Origin: Arthrobacter sp. C9C5
Lineage (GTDB): Bacteria > Actinomycetota > Actinomycetes > Actinomycetales > Micrococcaceae
Length of the DNA stretch: 38,548 bases
Direction of reading: 5' to 3'
NCBI RefSeq assembly: GCF_013359735.1
Contig: NZ_JABFMX010000004.1
Coordinates: 190,308-228,855, forward strand
The notes under the pieces are model-generated. The model was given only the letters and a program-made list of their open reading frames with translations, searched no databases and was not told the origin of the DNA. The stretch's first letter is position 1; each line of letters begins with the position of its first letter. Of the stretch, positions 18,113-29,691 are shown in pieces. The position numbers and the translations under genes are program-made.

Positions 18113-18942
18113 GCACCGTCGAAAACAGCGCAGAAGGCAAGCTGCAGTTCGCCAGCAAGTCCGCGGCAGCCATCGACCGCGCCCGGGCCCAGGGCCGTGC
18201 CGCCCTCATCGGCTACCTGCCCGCAGGCTACCCGAGCGTTGAGGACACCATCGCCGCGGGCATTGCCCTGGCCGAAAACGGCGCAGACCTGATCGAAATC
18301 GGCATCCCGTACTCCGATCCGGTGATGGACGGCCAGGTCATCCAGGCCGCCACCACGGAGGCCCTGGCCAAGGGCTTCCACGTCGGCCAGGTGTTCGACG
18401 TCGTGCGCGGCATCACGAGCAAGACCGACGCCGCCGTCCTGGTCATGACCTACTGGAACCCCGTGGTCCGGATGGGCGTGGACGAGTTCTCCCGCCGCCT
18501 GGCCGAGGCCGGGGGAGCCGGGCTCATCACGCCGGACCTGATCCCGGACGAGGCCTCGGAATGGATGGCCGCCTCGGACAAGTACGGCCTGGACCGGGTG
18601 TTCCTCGTGGCGCCGTCCTCCTCGTCGGAACGGATGAAGCGCACGGTCGACGCGAGCCGCGGCTTTGTTTACGCCGTCTCCATCATGGGCGTCACCGGCG
18701 CCCGCACCTCGGTCAGCTCCGCGGCCAAGGACGTCGTCGCCGCAGCGCACGCGGCGGGCGCCGATCGCGTCTGCGTCGGCCTGGGTGTCTCCAACGCGGG
18801 CCACGTCCGCGAAATCGCCGCCTACGCGGACGGAGTAATCGTCGGCACGGCCCTCGTCGCGGCGATCGGTGAGGGCGGCGTCGATGCTGTAGCGTCCTTG
18901 ACGAAAGAGCTCAGCACCGGCCTCACCAAGGAAGAAGCGTAA
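18109..18942 (+). CDS. trpA: Tryptophan synthase alpha chain
   Basis: Cleaves indole-3-glycerol phosphate and channels indole to TrpB. The 277-residue barrel has the catalytic Glu and Asp in [15 protein letters not shown] and the conserved GYLPAGYP, with phosphate-binding [11 protein letters not shown] and VIVGTALV. It starts at GTG 18109 inside the trpB stop, giving the usual stoichiometric coupling. Only three bases separate its stop from the lgt start, so lgt probably belongs to the same transcript. Confidence 0.95.
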   Translation: MSTVENSAEGKLQFASKSAAAIDRARAQGRAALIGYLPAGYPSVEDTIAAGIALAENGADLIEIGIPYSDPVMDGQVIQAATTEALAKGFHVGQVFDVVRGITSKTDAAVLVMTYWNPVVRMGVDEFSRRLAEAGGAGLITPDLIPDEASEWMAASDKYGLDRVFLVAPSSSSERMKRTVDASRGFVYAVSIMGVTGARTSVSSAAKDVVAAAHAAGADRVCVGLGVSNAGHVREIAAYADGVIVGTALVAAIGEGGVDAVASLTKELSTGLTKEEA

Positions 18943-18945
18943 GCA

Positions 18946-20208
18946 ATGCAGTCAGTCCTCCACGCGGCAGCGATGATTCCCGCGAGCATTCCGAGCCCGG
19001 ACTGGTCCGGCTTCGATATCCCGCTGCCCTGGGGGTCCCTGCGCATCCACGCCTACGCGCTGTGCATCCTGGCTGGCATCATTGCCGGCCTCTGGCTGAC
19101 GTCGGTGCGTTGGGCGCGCCGCGGCGCTCCTGAGGGCAGCGTCTGGGACATTGCCATCTGGGCGATCCCCTTCGGCATCATCGGCGGCCGGCTCTACCAC
19201 GTGGTGTCCTCGCCGGACGCCTACTTCGGCCCCGGCTTCGACGGCACCGGCGACCTGTCCCTGATCCCGCAGATCCAGCGCGGCGGACTCGGCATCTGGG
19301 GTGCCGTGGTGTTGGGCGCTTTCGGTGCCTGGATCGGCTGCCGCCGGGCCGGCGTCAAGCTCAGCGCCTTCATGGACGCCGCAGCCCCCGGCCTGCTGTT
19401 GGCCCAGGCGATCGGCCGCTGGGGCAACTACTTCAACCAGGAACTCTTCGGCGGCCCCACCACCCTGCCGTGGGGCCTCCAGGTCGACGCCGACAGCCCC
19501 AACTTCCCGGCCGGCATGCCCGCCGACACCCTCTTCCACCCGACCTTCCTCTACGAGTCCTTGTGGAACCTCGTCGGAGTGGCGCTGCTGCTCGCGCTGG
19601 ACCGCAAGTTCTCCTTCCGCCGCGCGCGGCTGTTCTGGCTCTACGCCATCTACTACACGCTGGGCCGCGTCTGGATCGAGGCCATGCGGATCGACGACGC
19701 CGAGCAGATCAACCTCTTCGGCATCACCACCCGGCTCAACGTCTGGACCAGCATCTTCGTCCTGCTCGCCGCCCTGGTGGTCTTCATCGTCCTCGGACTG
19801 CGCAAGCGCGACGTGCCGGACACCCCGTACCTGCCGGGACGCGAACCCGAGGCCGCGGTGCTTGCCGGGGACGCCGACGTCGAGACGGCCGACGAGGACA
19901 GGACTGTCGACGAAGAAGCGGCCGACAGGGCTGCCGACGTCGAGACTGCCGACGACGAAGCAGCCGACGAGCCGGCGACGGTCCCGGCCACCCGCGAAAC
20001 CATCCGCCATTCGGACGCTGCTGTCTCAGATACTGAATCGCGTGATAATCTCCGGGATAACCAGAGCGGTCCGGACCGCCCCTCAGCCTCAGCTGTGGCG
20101 GCCGGAGAATCCACCGGCGGCACCATGCCCGCCACCGGAGAGCCGGCAACCGGAGTATCCGGCCGCCGGGCCACCGAGACCGCGCCGGACGCTGACAGCA
20201 CCAAGTAA
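18946..20208 (+). CDS. lgt: Prolipoprotein diacylglyceryl transferase with acidic tail
   Basis: Transfers diacylglycerol to the lipobox cysteine of prolipoproteins at the cytoplasmic membrane. Seven membrane segments can be placed between residues about 35 and 285. The Lgt signature GRWGNYFNQELFGGPT begins at residue 157, and the conserved HAYALCILAG and FHPTFLYES are present. Of 420 residues, the last 130 or so are an extra hydrophilic tail rich in Asp, Glu, Ala and Thr, with an approximately repeated ADVETAD unit. The tail is probably cytoplasmic and disordered. The neighbourhood trpA-lgt is conserved in actinobacteria. Confidence 0.95.
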   Translation: MQSVLHAAAMIPASIPSPDWSGFDIPLPWGSLRIHAYALCILAGIIAGLWLTSVRWARRGAPEGSVWDIAIWAIPFGIIGGRLYHVVSSPDAYFGPGFDGTGDLSLIPQIQRGGLGIWGAVVLGAFGAWIGCRRAGVKLSAFMDAAAPGLLLAQAIGRWGNYFNQELFGGPTTLPWGLQVDADSPNFPAGMPADTLFHPTFLYESLWNLVGVALLLALDRKFSFRRARLFWLYAIYYTLGRVWIEAMRIDDAEQINLFGITTRLNVWTSIFVLLAALVVFIVLGLRKRDVPDTPYLPGREPEAAVLAGDADVETADEDRTVDEEAADRAADVETADDEAADEPATVPATRETIRHSDAAVSDTESRDNLRDNQSGPDRPSASAVAAGESTGGTMPATGEPATGVSGRRATETAPDADSTK

Positions 20209-20276
20209 CTCAGCCCCGGCAATCGGGCTGCAGGGCGATCGCCGGCTGGGCCCGAGTCCACAGCGTCGTGGCGACA

Positions 20277-20326
20277 GGGTTTGCACTATGAAGCAGGCAG
20301 CAGACAGCTGCACGGTATGCAAACCC
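20277..20326 (+). promoter_or_regulatory. Inverted repeat between lgt and gltB
   Basis: Nine-base perfect arms GGGTTTGCA (20277-20285) and TGCAAACCC (20318-20326) enclose 32 bases that contain a smaller CAGC/GCTG pairing. It lies 68 bases after the lgt stop and upstream of the likely gltB promoter. It could be a terminator for the trp-lgt transcript or an operator. There is no T-run. Confidence 0.4.
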
Positions 20327-20348
20327 GGGCCGGCTGCCCGCGTAACTG

Positions 20349-20378
20349 TTCGTACAGCAAGCGGCGCTGGCCTACAAT
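20349..20378 (+). promoter_or_regulatory. Candidate gltB promoter
   Basis: A good -10 hexamer TACAAT (20373-20378) has a partial -35 match TTCGTA (20349-20354) at 18 bases. This would give a leader of about 95 bases before the gltB ATG. The call rests on hexamer matches only. Confidence 0.4.
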
Positions 20379-20479
20379 TCGAGTAGGAAAATCACGTTGT
20401 TGTGCCCGTCACACCGGCGCACCGATTCGGGCCAATGTTGTCCCTCCCATACGCACGATCAGGAGGAAGGACGTCTCCC

Positions 20480-23400
20480 ATGACCCAAACCCTGCATAGC
20501 CCCAGCTGGTCCGGTCCGGAACAGCCCACTACGGCCGTCTCACCGTTCAAACGTTTCGCGGCGCTGCCCGAAGCTGCCGGACTCTACAACCCGGAGCAGG
20601 AGAAGGACGCCTGCGGTCTGGCCATCATCGCCACCCTGCGCGGCGAGCCCGGCTACGACATTGTCGACGCCGCCCTGACCGCCCTGCGCAACCTTGAGCA
20701 CCGCGGTGCCGTCGGCGCCGATGAAGGAACAGGCGACGGCGCCGGCCTCCTCATGCAGGTCCCGGACGAGTTCTTCCGTGCAGTCACCGACTTCGAACTC
20801 CCCGCCGCCGGCCAGTACGTCGTGGGCACCGCATTCCTGCCGGCCGAACAGCGCGAATCCGATGCCGCCAAGGCAGGCATCGAGGGTCTCGCGGCCGACG
20901 AGGGCCTCACCGTCCTGGGCTGGCGTGAAGTCCCGATTGTGGCCGACCTCGTCGGAGCCATGGCCCGGGCCTGCATGCCGTACTTCGCGCAGCCGTTCTT
21001 CGCCTCCAGCACCGGCGAGACGCTCTCCCGTAACGAACTCGACTCCCGGGCCTGGCGGATCCGCAAGCGTGCCCAGAACAAGTACGGCGTGTACTTCCCC
21101 TCGCTGTCCTCCCGGACCATCGTCTACAAGGGCATGCTCACTACCGCCCAGCTGGAGCCGTTCTACCCGGACCTCTCGGACAAGCGCTTCAAGACCAAGC
21201 TCGCGATCGTCCACTCGCGCTTCTCCACCAACACCTTCCCGTCCTGGCCGCTGGCCCAGCCGTTCCGCACCATCGCGCACAACGGCGAGATCAACACGGT
21301 CAAGGGCAACCGGAACTGGATGCGCGCCCGCCAGTCGCAGCTGGCCAACCCGCTGCTGGGGGACAGCCCGGAAGAGCTGTACCCGATCTGCACCCCGGGT
21401 GCCTCGGACTCGGCCTCCTTCGACGAGGTCGCCGAACTGCTCTGGCTCTCCGGCCGGCCCATCACGCACTCGATCATGATGATGATCCCCGAGGCCTGGG
21501 AAAACCACGCCACGATGGACCCCGCCCGGCGCGCGTTCTACGAGTATCACTCGCTGCTGATGGAGCCGTGGGACGGTCCCGCTGCCGTGTCCTTCACCGA
21601 CGGCAACCTCGTCGGCGCCACCCTGGACCGCAACGGGCTGCGCCCGGGCCGGTACTGGATCACCGAGGACGGCCTAGTTGTCTTCGCTTCGGAGGTCGGC
21701 GTGATCGACGTCGAGCCCTCCAAGGTGGTCAAGAAGGGCCGCGTCTCGCCCGGCAAGATGTTCCTCGTGGACACCGAAGCCGGCCGGATCATCGACGACG
21801 CCGAGGTCAAGGCCGAGGTGGCCGCGGCCAACCCCTGGGCCGAGTGGCTCAAGGACAACCTGATCGACCTCAAGGACCTGCCCGAACGCGAGCACGTGGT
21901 GCACACCGCCGCCTCGGTCAACATCCGCCAGCGCACCTTCGGTTACACCACCGAGGAACTGAAGATCCTGCTCGGCCCGATGGCCCGGACCGGCGCCGAA
22001 CCCCTCGGCGCCATGGGTTCGGACACCCCGGTGGCCGTGCTCTCCAAGCGGCCCCGGCTGCTCTTCGACTACTTCGTGCAGTCCTTCGCGCAGGTCACCA
22101 ACCCGCCGCTGGACGCCATCCGCGAGGAACTGGTCACGTCCCTGACCTGCGCGATCGGCCCCAACGGCAACCTGCTGGACACCAAGCAGGTCCGCCAGCC
22201 GCAGGTCTCGCTGCCGTTCCCCGTGATCAACAACGACCAGCTGGCCAAGATCGCGAACATCGAGAACGCCGACGGCGACCGGGTCGCCATGAAGGTGCGC
22301 GGCCTCTACCGCCCCGACGGCGGCGAGAACGCCCTGCGCGCCCGGCTGACCGAAATCTGCGAGCAGGTCTCCGGCGCCATCAACCGCGGCGTCCAGTACG
22401 TCGTGCTCTCGGACCGCGACTCCAACGCCCAGTGGGCGCCGATCCCGTCCTTGCTGCTGGTCAGCGCTGTGCACCACCACCTGCTGCGCAGCGCCAACCG
22501 CACCAAGACCGCGCTCGTGGTCGAGGCCGGCGACGTCCGCGAAACGCACCACGTCGCCGTGCTGATCGGCTACGGCGCCTCCGCGGTGAACCCCTACCTG
22601 GCCATGGAATCCGTGGAGCAGCTCATCGCGTCCGGCGACGTCACCGGCGTCACCCCGCAGGACGGGGTCTACAACCTGATCAAGGGCCTCGGCAAGGGCG
22701 TCCTGAAGATCATGTCCAAGATGGGCATCTCCACGGTCGCCTCGTACACCGGCGCGCAGACCTTTGAAGCCCTCGGCCTCGGCCAGGACCTGGTGGACGA
22801 ATACTTCTCCGGCACGCATTCCCAGCTCGGCGGCGTCGGCCTTGACGTCATCGCCGCGGAGGTCGCTGCGCGGCACCGGATGGCGTACCCCGAGAACGGT
22901 ATCGAACTGCCGCACCAGCCCCTGCTGGGCGGCGGCGAGTACCAGTGGCGCCGCGACGGCGAACCGCACCTGTTCAACCCGGAGACGGTGTTCCGGCTGC
23001 AGCACGCCACGCGGGAACGCCGCTATGACATCTTCAAGGCCTACACCCGCGGCGTGGACGACCAGTCCGAGAACCTGATGACCCTGCGCGGGTTGCTGAA
23101 GTTCAAGGCCGGCCTGCGCCCGGCAGTCCCGCTCGAGGAAGTGGAGTCCGTCTCCAGCATCGTCAAGCGGTTCTCCACCGGCGCCATGAGCTACGGCTCC
23201 ATCTCGCAGGAAGCTCACGAGACACTCGCGATCGCGATGAACCGGCTCGGCGGCAAGTCCAACACCGGCGAAGGCGGCGAGGACGTGGACCGGCTGCTGG
23301 ATCCGACCCGGCGCTCGGCGGTCAAGCAGATCGCCTCGGGCCGCTTCGGCGTCACAAGCTTGTACCTGTCCAATGCCGACGACATCCAGATCAAGATGGC

Positions 23401-25088
23401 ACAGGGTGCGAAGCCCGGCGAAGGCGGCCAGCTGATGGCCCAGAAGGTCTACCCCTGGGTGGCCCGGACCCGGCACTCGACTCCCGGCGTCGGGCTCATC
23501 TCGCCGCCGCCGCACCACGACATCTACTCGATCGAGGACCTCGCGCAGCTGATCTACGATGCCAAGCGCGCCAACCCCTCGGCGCGGGTGCACGTCAAGC
23601 TAGTCTCCGAGGTCGGCATCGGCACCGTCGCGGCCGGCGTCACCAAGGCCAAGGCCGACGTCGTGCTGGTTTCCGGCCACGACGGCGGCACCGGAGCGTC
23701 GCCGCTGAACTCGCTCAAGCACGCCGGCGTGCCGTGGGAACTCGGCCTCGCCGAGACCCAGCAGACCCTGATGCTCAACGGCCTGCGCGACCGCGTGGTG
23801 GTGCAGGTGGACGGTCAGCTCAAGACCGGCCGCGACGTCGTGATCGCGGCGCTGCTCGGCGGCGAGGAGTTCGGTTTCGCCACCGCGCCGCTGGTGGTCT
23901 CCGGCTGCATCATGATGCGCGTCTGCCACCTGGACACCTGCCCGGTGGGCGTCGCGACGCAGAACCCCGAGCTGCGCTCACGCTTCAGCGGTAAGCCCGA
24001 ATTCGTGGTCAACTTCTTCGAATTCCTTGCCGAGGAAGTCCGCGAGATCCTGGCCGAACTCGGCTTCCGCAGCCTCGAGGAAGCGATCGGCCACGCCGAA
24101 ATGCTCGACACCCGCGAGGCGATCAGCCACTGGAAGGCCGAAGGGCTGGACCTGGACCCCATCCTGCACGGGCTGGAGTTCGACGACGACGCGCCGCTGC
24201 GCAACCTCACGGGCCAGAACCACGAGCTGGACAAGCACTTCGACCAGCGCCTGATCGCGATGGCCGCCGAGGCCCTCAGCGACCGCACCCCGGTGAAAAT
24301 CGCCGTCGACGTGATCAACACGGACCGGTCCGTGGGCACCATGCTCGGCCACGTGGTCACCAAGACCTTCAGCACCGATGTGCTCGCCACCGACACGATC
24401 GACATCACGCTGACCGGCACCGCCGGCCAGTCGCTCGGTGCGTTCCTGCCGGCCGGCATCACGCTGCGGATGTTCGGCGACTCCAACGACTACGTCGGCA
24501 AGGGCCTTTCCGGCGGCCGCATCATCGTCCGCCCGGACCGCACCAACGTGTTCCCGGCGGAGCGGAACGTGATCGCCGGCAACGTGATCGGCTACGGCGC
24601 CACGAGCGGCGAGCTGTTCCTGCGCGGCCAGGTGGGGGAGCGCTTCATGGTGCGCAACTCCGGCGCCACCGCGGTGGTCGAAGGCATCGGCGACCACGGC
24701 TGCGAGTACATGACCGGCGGCCAGGCGCTTATCATCGGGCGCACCGGCCGCAACTTCGGCGCCGGCATGTCCGGCGGCACCGCCTACGTCCTGGACCTGC
24801 AGACCGAACGGGTCAATAAGCAGGCCCTCGACGCCGGCGAACTGCAGCTGCGCGAACTCGACGCCGAAGACCGCGAAATCGTCCACGGACTGCTGGTCAA
24901 GCACCTCGAGGAAACCGAGTCGCAGCACGCGGCCCGGCTGCTCGAGAACTTCGACGACACCGCGGCCCGTATTACCAAGGTGCTGCCGCGCGACTACGCG
25001 GCCGTGCTGCAAACCCGTCTTGACGCCATCGAAGAGGGCCTGGACCCCGACGGCGAAGAAGTTTGGTCTCGAATCCTGGAGGTGACCG

Positions 25089-25096
<8 letters not shown>
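20480..25096 (+). CDS. gltB: Glutamate synthase (NADPH) large subunit
   Basis: Makes two glutamates from glutamine and 2-oxoglutarate. I start at ATG 20480, preceded by AGGAGGAAGG, giving 1538 residues. The glutamine amidotransferase domain (about 45-430) begins at the nucleophile in KDACGLAII, implying that a propeptide of about 44 residues is removed. The FMN-binding synthase domain (about 800-1200) contains [12 protein letters not shown], and the 3Fe-4S cluster cysteines lie in [15 protein letters not shown]. The C-terminal beta-helix (about 1270-1510) is recognisable by its GGRIIV and Gly-rich repeats. gltD overlaps its end by eight bases. Confidence 0.97.
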
Positions 25097-26546
<1,450 letters not shown>

Positions 26547-26552
26547 CCCGGT

Positions 26553-26574
26553 CCCGGACCCTGCCGGGTCCGGG
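26553..26574 (+). terminator. GC hairpin after gltD
   Basis: Nine-base perfect arms CCCGGACCC (26553-26561) and GGGTCCGGG (26566-26574) with a four-base loop begin six bases after the gltD stop. There is no T-run, as is common for actinobacterial hairpin terminators. It separates gltBD from pyk. Confidence 0.5.
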
Positions 26575-26637
26575 CCGGACACCGGCTGTTCATCCCGCGA
26601 GAACTAAAAACAACCAAGAGACAACTAGGGTAGGTAT

Positions 26638-28137
26638 ATGAGACGCGCTAAAATTGTGGCCACCTTCGGACCGGCGATCGCGAGCTTCGAGAACACGCTT
26701 GCCGTGCTGGAAGCCGGGGTCGACGTGGCCCGCATGAACATGAGCCACGGAGACTACTCCGTGCACGACAACACTTACGACAACGTCCGCAAGGCCGCCG
26801 GCCAGCTCGGCAAGGCCGTCGCCATCATGGCCGACCTCCAGGGCCCGAAGATCCGCCTCGGCCGCTTCGTCGACGGACCGCACCTGCTGGCCGTCGGTGA
26901 CACCTTCACGATCACCACCGAGGACGTCCCGGGCACCAAGGACATCTGCTCCACGACGCTGAAGAGCCTCACCGAGGACGTCAACCCCGGCGACTCGCTG
27001 CTGATCGACGACGGCAAGGTGGCCCTGCGCGCCATCGAGGTGGACGACGTCAAGGTCGTCGCCCAGGTGGTCGTTGGCGGCTACGTGTCCAACAACAAGG
27101 GCATCAACCTGCCCGGCGTCGCCGTCAACGTCCCCGCGCTGAGCGAAAAGGACGAGGACGACCTCCGCTGGGCCATGCGCCGCGGCGTGGACATGGTGGC
27201 CCTCTCGTTCGTCCGCGACGCCTCGGACATCAAGCGAGTCCACGAAATCATGGACGAAGAAGGCCGCCGCGTGCCGGTGATCGCCAAGATCGAAAAGCCG
27301 CAGGCCGTGGACCAGCTACCCGAAATCATTGACGCCTTCGACGCCATCATGGTGGCCCGTGGCGACCTCGGTGTGGAGCTTCCGCTCGAGGAAGTGCCGA
27401 TCGTGCAGAAGCGCGCCGTCGAACTGGCCCGCCGCTGGGCCAAGCCCGTCATCGTGGCCACCCAGGTGCTCGAATCCATGATCGACAACCCGCGCCCGAC
27501 CCGCGCTGAGGCCTCCGACTGCGCCAACGCCGTGCTCGACGGCGCGGACGCCGTCATGCTCTCCGGCGAGACCAGCGTGGGCAAGTTCCCGATCGAGACC
27601 GTCAAGACGATGGCCCGAATCATCGAATCCACTGAGGTCCACGGCCTGGAGCGCGTCCCCCCGCTGGGCACCAAGCCCAAGACCCGCGGCGGCGCCATCA
27701 CCCGTGCCGCCGTCGAGATCGCCGACCAGCTGGAAGCGAAGTACATCTGCACCTTCACCCAGTCCGGCGACTCCGCACGGCGCCTCTCGCGGCTGCGCCC
27801 GATCCGCCCGGTCTTCGCCTTCACCCCGGTGGAGCACGTCTGGAACCAGCTGGCGCTGACCTGGGGCATCCAGCCGGTGCTGGTCCCGATGGTGGGCCAC
27901 ACCGATGAGATGACCGCCCAGGTTGATCGCAACCTGCTGGAGATGGACCTCGTCGAGGACGGCGACATGGTGGTTATCGCCGCCGGTTCGCCTCCCGGAA
28001 AGGCCGGTTCCACGAACATGCTGAAGGTTCACAAGGTGGGCGACCTGGCCGACGCCGGCAGCCACGGCGAGAACGCCGTCACCAAGGACAAGCTCGGCCC
28101 CTGGCCGGAAAAGAAGAAGAAGAACAGCAAGATCTAG
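26638..28137 (+). CDS. pyk: Pyruvate kinase
   Basis: Converts phosphoenolpyruvate and ADP to pyruvate and ATP in glycolysis. The 499-residue protein begins MRRAKIVATFGPA, has the substrate-binding ARMNMSHGDY, the catalytic-site signature KIEKPQAVDQLPEI with MVARGDLGVELP, and ATQVLESM. The C-terminal regulatory domain (about 345-475) is followed by a basic Lys-rich tail. AGGGTAGG lies four bases upstream of ATG 26638. A strong terminator follows at 28153. In mycobacteria pykA also lies downstream of trpA-lgt, which supports the synteny. Confidence 0.97.
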   Translation: MRRAKIVATFGPAIASFENTLAVLEAGVDVARMNMSHGDYSVHDNTYDNVRKAAGQLGKAVAIMADLQGPKIRLGRFVDGPHLLAVGDTFTITTEDVPGTKDICSTTLKSLTEDVNPGDSLLIDDGKVALRAIEVDDVKVVAQVVVGGYVSNNKGINLPGVAVNVPALSEKDEDDLRWAMRRGVDMVALSFVRDASDIKRVHEIMDEEGRRVPVIAKIEKPQAVDQLPEIIDAFDAIMVARGDLGVELPLEEVPIVQKRAVELARRWAKPVIVATQVLESMIDNPRPTRAEASDCANAVLDGADAVMLSGETSVGKFPIETVKTMARIIESTEVHGLERVPPLGTKPKTRGGAITRAAVEIADQLEAKYICTFTQSGDSARRLSRLRPIRPVFAFTPVEHVWNQLALTWGIQPVLVPMVGHTDEMTAQVDRNLLEMDLVEDGDMVVIAAGSPPGKAGSTNMLKVHKVGDLADAGSHGENAVTKDKLGPWPEKKKKNSKI

Positions 28138-28152
28138 TTCTTCGGATCTATG

Positions 28153-28209
28153 ACAAAGGGAGGGTCCCCGCCGCTGGGGTTCAGCGGCGGGGACCCTCCC
28201 TTTGTTTTC
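28153..28209 (+). terminator. Bidirectional rho-independent terminator
   Basis: Perfect 24-base arms (28153-28176 and 28182-28205), starting ACAAAGGGAGGGTCCCCG, close a five-base loop and are followed by TTTT on the plus strand. The AAA at the left base reads as TTTGT on the minus strand. It sits between pyk and the converging response regulator and probably ends both transcripts. Confidence 0.9.
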
Positions 28210-28254
28210 CTGCTTGCTGGCCGGGTTGCCGGCCGGCTCCTTCGACCGTGCGGC

Positions 28255-28860
28255 CTAGTTGACCTGGTTGATGATGGTCTCGGCGACCTCGCGCATGCTG
28301 AGGCGGCGGTCCATCGAGGTCTTCTGGATCCAGCGGAAGGCTTCCGGCTCGGTCAGGCCCATCTTGGTGGTCAGGAGGCTCTTGGCGCGCTCCACGAGCT
28401 TGCGGGTAGCGAACTGCTCCTGCAGGTCGCTGACTTCGCTTTCGAGGGCCTTGATTTCCTCGTGCCGGGACAGGGCGATCTCCAGGGCGGGGATCAAGTC
28501 GGCCGGGGTGAAGGGCTTGACCACGTACGCCATGGCGCCGGCGTCGCGGGCGCGCTCGACCAGTTCCTTCTGGCTGAAGGCGGTCAGCAGCACCACGGGG
28601 GCGATGCGGGCCTTGACGATCTTTTCGGCGGCGGAGATGCCGTCCATGACGGGCATTTTGACGTCCATCAGGACGAGGTCCGGCTTCAGCTCTTCCGCGA
28701 GCTGCACGGCCTTCTCGCCGTTGTCTGCTTCGCCGACGACGTCGTAGCCTTCGCCGCGCAGGATCTCGATGATGTCCAGGCGGATGAGGGTCTCATCCTC
28801 GGCGACCACGACGCGGCGCGCCGGCTGGGAGGTGGGGGTTGACTCCGTCTGTTCTGACAC
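28255..28860 (-). CDS. pdtaR: ANTAR-domain response regulator (PdtaR-like)
   Basis: A 201-residue two-component regulator that acts on RNA rather than DNA. The receiver domain (about 15-130) has the acidic pair E21-D22, phosphoacceptor Asp66 (LVLMDVKMP), Thr93 and Lys115 (VVKPF). A coiled linker with ALESEVSDLQEQF leads to the ANTAR domain (about 140-198), which ends MREVAETIINQVN. It matches mycobacterial Rv1626/PdtaR, encoded in the same neighbourhood, which acts as an antiterminator under sensor kinase PdtaS. It starts at GTG 28860 with AAGGAGT upstream. No sensor kinase gene is next to it. Confidence 0.9.
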   Translation of the reverse strand: MSEQTESTPTSQPARRVVVAEDETLIRLDIIEILRGEGYDVVGEADNGEKAVQLAEELKPDLVLMDVKMPVMDGISAAEKIVKARIAPVVLLTAFSQKELVERARDAGAMAYVVKPFTPADLIPALEIALSRHEEIKALESEVSDLQEQFATRKLVERAKSLLTTKMGLTEPEAFRWIQKTSMDRRLSMREVAETIINQVN

Positions 28861-29067
28861 GGGTACTCCTTGGAAAGGTACGGCGGGAACTGGACCATCT
28901 GAGGCAAGTCCGCTGGTGTACTGGGGGCCGGTAGGGATCGATGCGGCGTCACTGGCGCGATTCTGGAATTCAGCCTATCTGCATGTAGAGTAATTTCGCG
29001 CACCGGAAGCGATCGCGTTGCTCACAGCACCATGGAGCAAGCGAATATGACAACCGGTGTACTCCGC

Positions 29068-29149
29068 GCCCGAGTGGCGGAATTGGCAGACGCGCCGCAC
29101 TCAAAATGCGGTATCGAAAGGTGTGTGGGTTCGAGTCCCACCTCGGGCA
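29068..29149 (+). tRNA. tRNA-Leu (CAA), island insertion site
   Basis: The acceptor arms GCCCGAG (29068-29074) and CTCGGGC (29142-29148) pair. The anticodon loop CTCAAAA gives CAA for TTG codons, and the long variable arm and GG-containing D-loop are those of a class II leucine tRNA. No CCA is encoded. The last 22 bases plus one more (29128-29150) are repeated exactly at 34417-34439, so an element has integrated here while leaving the tRNA intact. Confidence 0.96.
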
Positions 29150-29150
29150 C
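29128..29150 (+). repeat. attL: 3' end of tRNA-Leu, direct repeat
   Basis: This 23-base block, beginning GGTTCGAGTCCCACC, covers the T-arm and 3' acceptor strand of tRNA-Leu. It is identical to 34417-34439, and identity stops at both edges (G versus C before, G versus A after). This is the classic attachment-site arrangement for elements that integrate at tRNA 3' ends. Confidence 0.85.
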
Positions 29151-29155
29151 GACAG

Positions 29156-29182
29156 ATCGCCTCGTCAGGGGCGATTTTGCTT
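29156..29182 (+). terminator. Terminator after tRNA-Leu, supplied by the island
   Basis: Arms ATCGCC (29156-29161) and GGCGAT (29170-29175) are followed by TTTTGCTTT. It lies immediately inside the left end of the island and would now end the tRNA-Leu transcript in place of the terminator displaced to 34500. Confidence 0.6.
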
Positions 29183-29691
29183 TAACGTGTGTACAGGCTT
29201 GCGATCGAGTCGTCTGACGGGTTGGGTCGCGGGCTGTGGCCATGCCGCCGCGTGGCCTATTCAGGTATGTGGGCGAGTTCGTCGCCCTGGCTGGTGGGCG
29301 TTCCGCCTGCTCTGGCTTGGGTTAGGGGGCTTCCTCGTTCCGGTTCTGTCGGGTTGGGCTTGGGTGTCCAACACCAGTTCATGGTCCGGTGCTATGGTCA
29401 CGACATGATTTTGCCGAACTGACGCGGAAATTCTCGAAGAGCCTCTTCCGGCAGGCGGCGAGGGGGCCTCGTATTCCCCGTTTGTCCTGCCAAATCGGGT
29501 GTGGACAGTGTCCACACTTAAGTCGGACTTTCTATGCGGTCGTGTGGCGACCCATTTATGCGTTTGGTGCCTAGTTTGGAGTGGAAAGGTCGGCTGAGTG
29601 GAGCTGGGACCACTCAGTTGCCGGTTCTAGCCAGATTCCCTTTCGGTAGGGACTGCCCCCGGCTACCGGCTGATGCGCCGCTGTTAGCATC
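29183..29691. other. Gene-free left end of the island
   Basis: About 510 bases with no convincing reading frame on either strand. Frames present are short, lack ribosome binding sites and show no recognisable motif. The region contains the palindrome at 29497-29517 and is presumably where the regulation and the promoter of the winged-helix gene lie. Confidence 0.5.
29497..29517 (+). promoter_or_regulatory. Palindromic site near the left island end
   Basis: GTGTGGAC (29499-29506) and GTCCACAC (29510-29517) form a perfect inverted repeat around AGT. A related site with the same GGGTGTG start lies near the right end at 34305-34325 (17 of 21 identical). The shape fits a dimeric repressor operator or a recombination accessory site; the binding protein is not known. 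Confidence 0.45.
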
